From Parazoarcus communis SWub3 = DSM 12120 (lineage in GTDB: Bacteria > Pseudomonadota > Gammaproteobacteria > Burkholderiales > Rhodocyclaceae): 64,000 nt of DNA. Made by a program: the position numbers and the translations under genes. The stretch covers positions 124,001 to 188,000 of the forward strand of contig NZ_QKOE01000001.1 of assembly GCF_003226565.1 (NCBI RefSeq), given 5' to 3'. Shown in pieces: positions 56,707 through 64,000 of this stretch; the first letter of the stretch is position 1; the number at the start of each line of letters is the position of its first letter. Under the pieces are notes generated by a model, which was not told the origin of the DNA, did no database searches, and saw only the letters and a program-made list of their open reading frames with translations.

Positions 56707-57234
56707 TCATGCGGGTGGCGAGGCTTCGGGCCGGTAGGACTCCGGCAACTCGCAAGGCCGGGAGCGGAACAGCACCCTGGACAACTCCGTCAATGCCAGT
56801 TGATACACCTGCCGCTTGAACTCGATCACGGCATCGAGGGGTACCCAGTAGTGGCTCCAACGCCATGCGTCGAACTCCGGGTGGTTGCTGGCACGCAGAC
56901 ATACATCCGAGTCACGCCCGACCAGTCGTAGCAGAAACCAGATCTGTTTCTGTCCACGATAGGTGTTGCGCCATTCCCGCTTGATCCAGTGCTTGGGAAC
57001 GTCATAGCGCAACCAGCCGCGTGTGCGGCCGAGGATCTTGACGTGCTCCGGGCGCAATCCGACCTCCTCGAACAATTCCCGATACATCGCCTGCTCCGGC
57101 GTCTCGCCGTGCTTGATGCCGCCTTGCGGAAACTGCCACGAGTGCTCACGGATACGCTTGCCCCAGAACACTTCATTTCGCGTATTGACAAGGATGATGC
57201 CGACGTTCGGGCGATAGCCTTCACGGTCGAGCAT
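56707..57234 (-). CDS. rppH: RNA pyrophosphohydrolase
   Basis: Nudix enzyme that removes pyrophosphate from mRNA 5' ends and starts RNase E decay. 175 residues. Opens [16 protein letters not shown]; Nudix box [23 protein letters not shown] is complete. The ATG at 57234 is chosen over a TTG at 57240 because AAGG is 7 bases upstream. Divergent from proS, a common arrangement in beta/gammaproteobacteria. Confidence 0.96.
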   Translation of the reverse strand: MLDREGYRPNVGIILVNTRNEVFWGKRIREHSWQFPQGGIKHGETPEQAMYRELFEEVGLRPEHVKILGRTRGWLRYDVPKHWIKREWRNTYRGQKQIWFLLRLVGRDSDVCLRASNHPEFDAWRWSHYWVPLDAVIEFKRQVYQLALTELSRVLFRSRPCELPESYRPEASPPA

Positions 57235-57406
57235 GATCAAACCTTCAAATTGTCTTGGTTGGGATGGATTTTTTCACACTTGCCGGGACTTTGAAAGCAG
57301 CCACGGTTTCGGGGTTCCTGAGTGCGCCCTGCGCGCAGAACCTGCCTTGCTGCAGGTGCGTAAGCTAGAATCGCGAAATTCGCCAACACACACCCACTTC
57401 ACACTC

Positions 57407-59152
57407 ATGCGCGCCAGCCAGTTTCACCTGTTCACCCTGAAGGAAGCCCCCTCCGACGCCGAAGTCGTCAGCCAGAAGCTGATGCTGCGTGCAGGCATGA
57501 TCCGCAAGGTTGCTGCAGGCATCTACAACTACATGCCAATGGGCCTGCGCTCGATCCGCAAGGTCGAAGCCATCATTCGCGACGAACTCGACCGTGCAGG
57601 CGCGATGGAGCTGACCATGCCGCTGGTCCAGCCCGCCGAGCTGTGGCAGGAGACGGGGCGCTGGGACAAGATGGGCCCCGAGATGCTGCGCATCAAGGAT
57701 CGCCACGACCGCGACTTTGCACTGCAGCCGACGTCGGAGGAAGTCGTCACCGACATCGCCCGCCAGGAGCTGAAGAGCTATCGTCAGCTGCCCAAGAACT
57801 TCTACCAGATCCAGACCAAATTCCGTGACGAACGCCGCCCACGTTTCGGCGTGATGCGGGGGCGCGAATTCCTGATGAAGGACGGCTACTCCTTCGACCG
57901 CGACGTCGACGCCGCCGGGCGCAGCTACGATGCCATGTACGCCGCCTATGGCCGGATCTTCGACCGTATTGGTCTCGAGTACCGCGCTGTTGCCGCGGAC
58001 ACGGGTGCCATTGGCGGTGATCGCTCACACGAATTCCAGGTGATCGCCGAAACGGGCGAGGACGCCATCGTTTACTGCCCGGACTCCGACTACGCAGCCA
58101 ACATCGAACTGGCCGAGGCGCTTGCCCTGTTGCCCGGGCGTTCAGCGGCCACCACTGCACTGGTCAAGACCCCGACCCCGGGCAAGTCCACCTGCGGCGA
58201 GGTGGCCGAGTTGCTGTCGGTACCACTGCAGACGACGGTCAAATCGCTGGTACTGGCCAGCGACGAGACCGATGAGGACGGCAAGATCATCAAGAGTACG
58301 GTATGGCTGCTGCTGGTGCGCGGCGACCATGAACTCAACGAAGTCAAGACTGGCAAGATCGACGGCCTGAAAGCCGGATTCCGCTTCGCCACCGAAGCCG
58401 AAATCATCGAGCACTTCGGCTGCAAGCCGGGCTATCTCGGTCCGATCGGCCTGAAAAAACCGGTTCGCATCATCGCTGACCGTACCGTTGCCAACATGGC
58501 TGATTTCATCTGCGGTGCCAACGACGAAGGCTTCCACTACACCGGCGCCAACTGGGGACGCGACCTTCCCGAGCCTGATGTCGTTGCCGATATCCGCAAT
58601 GTGGTCGAGGGCGATCCGTCGCCCGACGGCAGGGGCGTACTCGCCATCCAGCGCGGCATCGAGGTCGGCCACGTGTTCTACCTTGGCACCAAGTACTCGC
58701 AGGCGATGAACGCCACGTTCCTCGATGTCGATGGCAAACCCAAGCACTTCGAAATGGGCTGCTACGGCATCGGCGTCACCCGCATCCTGGGAGCGGCCAT
58801 CGAACAGAACCACGACGAACGCGGCATCATCTGGCCGGCAGCCATCGCACCGTTCGAAGTCGTGATCTGCGGTGTAGGCTGGGGCAAGTCGGAGGCAGTA
58901 CGCGACGAAGCCAACCGGCTTTACGACACCCTGGTGAAAGCAGGCATCGATGTCATCCTCGACGATCGCGACGAACGCCCGGGCGTCATGTTCGCCGACT
59001 GGGAGCTGATCGGTGTGCCCCACCGCATCACCATTGGTGATCGCGGTCTCAAGGAAGGCATCATCGAGTATCAGGCCCGTCGCGACGGCGAGCAGATCAA
59101 GCTCAGCACCGTCGATGCCGCGAGCTTCGTCGCCTCGCGTCTGCGCGGCTGA
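57407..59152 (+). CDS. proS: Prolyl-tRNA synthetase, bacterial type with editing domain
   Basis: Class II synthetase of 581 residues. Motif 2 and 3 stretches ([20 protein letters not shown] and [10 protein letters not shown]) and the inserted YbaK-like editing domain (about 225-410) are present, with the anticodon-binding domain at the end. The start at 57407 gives [15 protein letters not shown], the family N-terminus. A TAGAAT -10-like box lies at 57366-57371. Followed after 3 bp by the lytic transglycosylase gene. Confidence 0.97.
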   Translation: MRASQFHLFTLKEAPSDAEVVSQKLMLRAGMIRKVAAGIYNYMPMGLRSIRKVEAIIRDELDRAGAMELTMPLVQPAELWQETGRWDKMGPEMLRIKDRHDRDFALQPTSEEVVTDIARQELKSYRQLPKNFYQIQTKFRDERRPRFGVMRGREFLMKDGYSFDRDVDAAGRSYDAMYAAYGRIFDRIGLEYRAVAADTGAIGGDRSHEFQVIAETGEDAIVYCPDSDYAANIELAEALALLPGRSAATTALVKTPTPGKSTCGEVAELLSVPLQTTVKSLVLASDETDEDGKIIKSTVWLLLVRGDHELNEVKTGKIDGLKAGFRFATEAEIIEHFGCKPGYLGPIGLKKPVRIIADRTVANMADFICGANDEGFHYTGANWGRDLPEPDVVADIRNVVEGDPSPDGRGVLAIQRGIEVGHVFYLGTKYSQAMNATFLDVDGKPKHFEMGCYGIGVTRILGAAIEQNHDERGIIWPAAIAPFEVVICGVGWGKSEAVRDEANRLYDTLVKAGIDVILDDRDERPGVMFADWELIGVPHRITIGDRGLKEGIIEYQARRDGEQIKLSTVDAASFVASRLRG

Positions 59153-59155
59153 ACC

Positions 59156-59824
59156 ATGCGTTACGCGCTGTCCGTCCTGCTCAAGCGCGCCTTTGTACAA
59201 GGCGCGCTTGCCGCCGCACTCGCCGCCTCAACCAGCCAGGCACTGGCGGGTGCGCAGCAGTATGAACCGCTGGCCGCCAGCGTGCGTGCAGCGCTGCATC
59301 AGGCGGTCAGCGACGCGGCCGCGCCTATTCTGCCAATCCAGGACGCGGGCGAGCGGGCGCAATGGCTGGCAGAAATGTCGCGGCGCCTGGAGCGGCGCAT
59401 TCCGGATGCCGCATACCGCACCGAACTGCTCACCTCGATTCATTACGAAGCGACGCGCGCCGGGCTGGACCCGCAACTGGTCCTCGGCCTGATCCAGGTC
59501 GAGAGCAATTTCCGCAAATACGCCATCTCGTCCGCGGGCGCGCGCGGCTACATGCAGGTGATGCCGTTCTGGATCAAGGTCATCGGCCGCGAAGACGACA
59601 ACCTGTTCCACCTGCGCACCAACCTGCGCTACGGCTGTACCATCCTGCGCCACTATCTGGATATCGAGAAAGGTGACCTGTTCCGCGCACTGGGTCGCTA
59701 CAACGGCAGCCTGGGCAAGGCCGAATACCCCAACCTGGTCAGGAACGCCTGGGAGCGGCACTGGAGCTGGTCGGCTGCCCGACTCGCCGCCAATACCGAC
59801 GAGGCGAGCGCCAAGCCCAACTGA
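59156..59824 (+). CDS. Periplasmic soluble lytic transglycosylase (SLT domain)
   Basis: 222 residues with a signal peptide (1-32). The SLT domain covers about 95-205, with catalytic Glu in GLIQVESNFRKYAISSAGARGYMQVMPFW and the GRYNGS motif downstream. It cleaves the glycan strands of peptidoglycan. The gene begins 3 bp after proS and is probably co-transcribed with it. Confidence 0.93.
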   Translation: MRYALSVLLKRAFVQGALAAALAASTSQALAGAQQYEPLAASVRAALHQAVSDAAAPILPIQDAGERAQWLAEMSRRLERRIPDAAYRTELLTSIHYEATRAGLDPQLVLGLIQVESNFRKYAISSAGARGYMQVMPFWIKVIGREDDNLFHLRTNLRYGCTILRHYLDIEKGDLFRALGRYNGSLGKAEYPNLVRNAWERHWSWSAARLAANTDEASAKPN

Positions 59825-59954
59825 ACCCACCACCGGGCGCCAGACCACGGAGGGCGCGCCGGGCCGCGATCACGGCATCGGTGGCAGGCCCTGTCCGGGG
59901 ATCAGCCGCCCGCCACCGTGCGGTCGATCCCGGACACACTGGCCCAACGGCGGT

Positions 59955-60557
59955 CTAGGCGGAAACCGCAGCCAGTTGACGCGGCTCGGCAGGTCGCTTG
60001 TCCTCAGTCGTAGAGCGTGTCTTTTCCGCGGCAGACAAGGGCTGTACGTCTCCCGACACTTCGCCTCCCTCCTCGATCAGAATCCGGCCATAGCGGATCT
60101 TGCCACTGACCCGCCCGCTGGAATGAATGATGAGTTGCTGCCGGGCGGTCAGCTCACCTTCGAAACTACCGCGAATCTCCGCAACATCAATACCCACCTT
60201 GCCATGAAAGGCACCGGCTTCGGCAATCCGGATCACCCGGCTGTCCATCGTCGCCTCGACCCGCCCTTCGACGACCAGGGTGTCGCAATCCAGGATCTCC
60301 GCCCCCTTGAGTTTGACATCCGGACCGACAATGAGCCGACTCGGACGCCCCTCATCCATGCCTGTCGTCGGTGTTGCCGCCCCCCCTTTCCCGGCAACGG
60401 ATTCTCCACGGGCCATGTCGTGACCAGGCGACAGCACCGCTGCGGACTCCGCCATCGCGCCAGCCGGAACTGAAGGCGCCTGGACAGCAGGCTTTACAGG
60501 GCTGCGACCCACAACCGGATCGGGCGCCTTGGAAAACGGACTGGACTTGTTGAACAT
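59955..60557 (-). CDS. Bactofilin (polymer-forming cytoskeletal protein)
   Basis: 200 residues. A disordered Pro/Ala/Ser-rich N-terminus (1-85) precedes the bactofilin beta-helix (about 90-180) with repeating short turns such as GKVGIDVAEIRGSFEGELTA. Bactofilins self-assemble into filaments that scaffold cell-wall enzymes or position appendages. GAGGAGA stands before the ATG at 60557. It faces the lytic transglycosylase gene and is divergent from a sigma-54 activator. Confidence 0.92.
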   Translation of the reverse strand: MFNKSSPFSKAPDPVVGRSPVKPAVQAPSVPAGAMAESAAVLSPGHDMARGESVAGKGGAATPTTGMDEGRPSRLIVGPDVKLKGAEILDCDTLVVEGRVEATMDSRVIRIAEAGAFHGKVGIDVAEIRGSFEGELTARQQLIIHSSGRVSGKIRYGRILIEEGGEVSGDVQPLSAAEKTRSTTEDKRPAEPRQLAAVSA

Positions 60558-60605
60558 GCTTTCTCCTCGCAAGTGATGACCCTCCGGACGGAGGCAAACC
60601 ATTCT

Positions 60606-60622
60606 TGCAAAGCGCATGCCAA
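60606..60622 (-). promoter_or_regulatory. Sigma-54 promoter of the bactofilin gene
   Basis: On the minus strand: TTGGCATG-CGCT-TTGCA, one mismatch from the consensus TTGGCACG-N4-TTGCA, with the essential GG (-24) and GC (-12) spaced by exactly 10 bp. The expected transcript start near 60596 gives a leader of about 39 nt. Confidence 0.65.
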
Positions 60623-60679
60623 CAGTTTAAAACCATTTAAAATCAAAACACTGGCACACTTCCTCCAAAAACAATCGCA

Positions 60680-60691
60680 TGATCCGGATCA
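60680..60691. promoter_or_regulatory. 12-bp palindrome TGATCCGGATCA (possible enhancer or FNR-like site)
   Basis: Perfect palindrome in the 341-bp divergent region (60558-60898) between the bactofilin and activator genes, about 60 bp upstream of the -24 element. It can be read as an upstream activator site, or as an FNR/Dnr box (TGAT-N4-ATCA core, outer bases not matching). Confidence 0.4.
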
Positions 60692-60898
60692 CGATGCGGG
60701 TACATTCGTCGCCTGATGACGACATGCATCACGGCCGATCGCAGCAAAGCATTGCTTCAAATACAATTTCATTTGTCGTGCCCCGGCAACACCCGCCTGA
60801 TCGAAACATCGGCTTGCACTTGCTTACCTGTCCGTCTGACACCGCCGCCTAAACTGCCTGGATCACCAGATAAAACCCTTCAACCGCGGGCCCAACTC

Positions 60899-61930
<1,032 letters not shown>

Positions 61931-61967
61931 AACCCATGGATCTCCGGCGGAAACTCCAGGCCGGGAG

Positions 61968-63407
61968 TCAGGCCGTGCCGCCGACAGTCAGGCCGTCGAT
62001 CCGCAATGTCGGCTGACCGACCCCGACCGGAACACTCTGCCCATCCTTGCCACAGGTCCCGACGCCGGGATCCAGCGCCATGTCGTTGCCGATCATGCTC
62101 ACCCGGGTCAGTACATCAGGGCCATTGCCGATCAACGTCGCCCCCTTGACCGGACGGGTGACCTTTCCGTTCTCGATCAGGTAAGCCTCAGCGGTGGAGA
62201 ACACGAACTTGCCGGATGTGATGTCGACCTGACCACCGCCAAAATTGACCGCATACAAGCCCTTCTTGACCGACTTGATGATCTCGGCCGGATCGCGGTC
62301 GCCGTTCAGCATGTAGGTGTTAGTCATGCGCGGCATCGGCAGATGCGCGTAGGACTCGCGCCGCCCGTTGCCGGTGGGCGCCACCCCCATCAGGCGCGCA
62401 TTCATGATGTCCTGCATGTAGCCGGTCAGGATACCGTCTTCAATCAACACGGTACGCTCGGTCGGGTTACCCTCGTCATCGATGGACAGGGATCCGCGGC
62501 GATCCGGCAGCGTGCCATCGTCAACCACGGTCACGCCCTTGGCCGCCACCTGCTGACCAATCCGGTCGGAAAACGCGGAACTGCCCTTTCGATTGAAATC
62601 GCCCTCCAGGCCGTGCCCGATCGCCTCGTGCAACAGGATGCCCGGCCAGCCCGGTCCAAGCACCACCGGCATGGTTCCAGCCGGTGCCGGCCCCGCTTCA
62701 AGATTGACACTGGCCTGATGGACCGCGGCACGGGCATAGTCGCGCAGACGCTCGTCACTGAAATAGGTGTAGTCGTAGCGTCCACCGCCACCCGCACTAC
62801 CCTGCTCACGGCGATCGCCATCCTCCATGATCACCGTCACCGACACGCGGACCAGCGGGCGCACATCGGCCGCCATATGCCCGTCGTTGCGCGCAACCAG
62901 CACGACCTCCCACGACCCGGCGATATGCGCCATGACCTGAGTGACGCGCGCATCCTCGGCGCGGGCAAAGCCCTCGAGACGCTCCAGCAGTTTCACCTTG
63001 GCGGTATCGTCGAGCGAGGCCAGCGGGTCATCCGCGCGGTACAGGCGATTGCGTACCTTGTGCGGCGTGATGGCCACCGAACGCCGCTCGCCGGCGTCGG
63101 CAATCGCCCGAGTGGCCGTCGCCGCACCCACCAAGGCATCAAGGGAGATATCGTCAGAGTAGGCAAAGGCGGTCTTCTCGCCGCTGATGGCGCGCACGCC
63201 CACACCTTGCTCGATGTCGAAACTGCCAGACTTGACGATCCCTTCCTCCAGACTCCAGCCCTCGGAACGCTGATACTGGAAATAAAGGTCGGCATAGTCG
63301 ATCTGGTGCCGCATCAACTTGCGGAACACCTTCTCGAGTTCAGCGTCTCCCAGCCCATAGGGCGAAAGCAGCAATCGATCGGCAACCTTCAGCGCATTCT
63401 TGCTCAT
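61968..63407 (-). CDS. tldD: TldD metalloprotease subunit
   Basis: 479 residues, standard TldD. The zinc motif HEAIGH is at 260-265 (HExxxH). With TldE/PmbA it forms a protease that processes peptides such as microcin precursors and antitoxins; TldE is not in the window. ACAGGAAAG precedes the ATG at 63407. It is 72 bp downstream of the nitrilase gene, with which it is probably co-transcribed. Confidence 0.96.
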   Translation of the reverse strand: MSKNALKVADRLLLSPYGLGDAELEKVFRKLMRHQIDYADLYFQYQRSEGWSLEEGIVKSGSFDIEQGVGVRAISGEKTAFAYSDDISLDALVGAATATRAIADAGERRSVAITPHKVRNRLYRADDPLASLDDTAKVKLLERLEGFARAEDARVTQVMAHIAGSWEVVLVARNDGHMAADVRPLVRVSVTVIMEDGDRREQGSAGGGGRYDYTYFSDERLRDYARAAVHQASVNLEAGPAPAGTMPVVLGPGWPGILLHEAIGHGLEGDFNRKGSSAFSDRIGQQVAAKGVTVVDDGTLPDRRGSLSIDDEGNPTERTVLIEDGILTGYMQDIMNARLMGVAPTGNGRRESYAHLPMPRMTNTYMLNGDRDPAEIIKSVKKGLYAVNFGGGQVDITSGKFVFSTAEAYLIENGKVTRPVKGATLIGNGPDVLTRVSMIGNDMALDPGVGTCGKDGQSVPVGVGQPTLRIDGLTVGGTA

Positions 63408-63479
63408 GTTCTTTCCTGTCAGGGCGCCTGCACGTTGCGCGCACAAACGCCGGTTCGGTCCTGTAGACCCTGTATATGC

Positions 63480-64000
63480 CTATAGACAGCGATGACGCAA
63501 GGCCGGCAGGCTCTCGCGCACATTGCGGATCCTGTCGATGTCCATTTCCGCCAGCACCACGCCGGGCCCACTCTCCAGCACCGCAACCACCTCGCCCCAG
63601 GGATCGATGATCATGCTGTGTCCCCAGGTCACCCGCCCGCCGGGATGTTGCCCCCCCTGTGCCGGGGCCATCACATAACATTGATTCTCGATCGCCCGCG
63701 CGCGCAGCAGGACCTCCCAATGCGCCTTACCCGTGGTGTAAGTGAACGCAGCGGGCAGGATGATCAGATTGACCGCCCCCATTGCACGGAATAGCTCCGG
63801 GAAGCGAAGGTCGTAACATACGGACAGCCCGACCCGCCCCATCGGCGCATCGAAGCCCGTCACCTGCGCACCCGGCTCGATCGATGCGGCTTCGTCATAG
63901 CGTTCGGCACCACGACTGAAGCCGAATAGATGAATCTTGTCGTAACGTGCCACGCACCTGCCAGTATCATCGAACACCAGCGTACTGTTGCGTACCTTGT
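63480..64000 (-). CDS. Carbon-nitrogen hydrolase (nitrilase superfamily, Nit2-like), partial
   Basis: The frame is open through the right edge, so the N-terminal third, including the catalytic Glu, is outside. Visible residues include the catalytic Lys (YDKIHLF) and catalytic Cys (SVCYDLRFPE), and the ARAIENQCYVMAPAQ segment. This pattern fits deaminated-glutathione amidase (NitA/Nit1) or omega-amidase-like enzymes. A partial start (GTG at 63977) is not the real one. Confidence 0.9.
   Translation of the reverse strand, partial: KVRNSTLVFDDTGRCVARYDKIHLFGFSRGAERYDEAASIEPGAQVTGFDAPMGRVGLSVCYDLRFPELFRAMGAVNLIILPAAFTYTTGKAHWEVLLRARAIENQCYVMAPAQGGQHPGGRVTWGHSMIIDPWGEVVAVLESGPGVVLAEMDIDRIRNVRESLPALRHRCL

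Noticed and set aside
59825-59954. Possible terminator between the transglycosylase and bactofilin genes
   Set aside because: CGGTGGC/GCCACCG arms are 7 bp with a long loop and no T-run; not supported as a terminator.
60716-60898. N-terminal extension of the sigma-54 activator as a possible receiver domain
   Set aside because: The 61 residues show no receiver motifs (no acidic pocket or phospho-acceptor context) and are Thr/Pro/Cys-rich.

Overview
The window is a GC-rich, tightly packed chromosomal segment. The gene complement (full Sox sulfur-oxidation operon with flavocytochrome c sulfide dehydrogenase, Coq7, CNP1-like protein, ErpA, VC_2705-type sodium:solute symporter with DUF4212 subunit, glyoxylate-cycle isocitrate lyase) and the gene order around rplM-rpsI-argC-erpA and tyrS/M23 peptidase suggest a respiratory betaproteobacterium of the Rhodocyclales, probably near Thauera/Azoarcus/Aromatoleum. 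That placement is inference from gene content. No tRNA, rRNA, CRISPR array, prophage or complete insertion sequence was seen.

Layout. 1-6 kb: a truncated RhlE-type helicase, a PAS-PAS-EAL protein with altered active-site residues, a deoxynucleoside kinase with panB-panC, and a CBS-domain protein. 6-16.6 kb: pepN, then a minus-strand group of P-type cation ATPase, CPA2 antiporter and universal stress protein, facing an EF-G-like GTPase. 16.7-20.4 kb: two DUF4212 small subunits, one large symporter subunit, an unknown membrane protein and a second Usp. 20.5-30.8 kb: the sulfur island. The minus strand carries soxR-soxC-D-Y-Z-A-X-B-rhodanese and the plus strand the divergent fccA-fccB, followed by a cytochrome c4-like protein. 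30.9-37.7 kb: nudix-dut-coaBC, radC, rpmB-rpmG, a cold-shock gene, clpS-clpA. 37.8-43 kb: rraA, aceA, a 171-bp palindromic repeat, and a Spy-like protein divergent from an OmpR/EnvZ-type pair. 43-50.5 kb: glpK-glpD, a DMT transporter, a SpoIIAA-like protein with a 3-mercaptopyruvate-type sulfurtransferase, murI, tyrS. 50.5-64 kb: M23 peptidase, erpA, argC, rplM-rpsI, osmC-like gene, coq7, CNP1-like gene, rppH, proS, lytic transglycosylase, bactofilin, a sigma-54 activator, tldD and a nitrilase cut by the window end.

How it fits together. SoxXA, SoxYZ, SoxB and SoxCD form the periplasmic thiosulfate-oxidizing enzyme. FccAB oxidizes sulfide, and the c4-like protein could pass electrons to terminal oxidases. 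A SoxR-like ArsR repressor sits at the head of the operon. Most of the rest is housekeeping.

The least expected signals lie between genes. (1) A candidate minus-strand small RNA at about 54638-54749 has its own promoter, a structured 5' half, two CUCCUCC anti-Shine-Dalgarno stretches and a strong terminator; one stretch is perfectly complementary over 12 nt to the fccB ribosome-binding site. (2) A near-consensus sigma-54 promoter drives a bactofilin gene beside a divergent sigma-54 activator that lacks a receiver domain. (3) A 171-bp palindromic element with 23-nt inverted ends. (4) Well-defined operator-like palindromes precede aceA, fccA and the small RNA, and tandem AGATAC repeats precede the two-component system.
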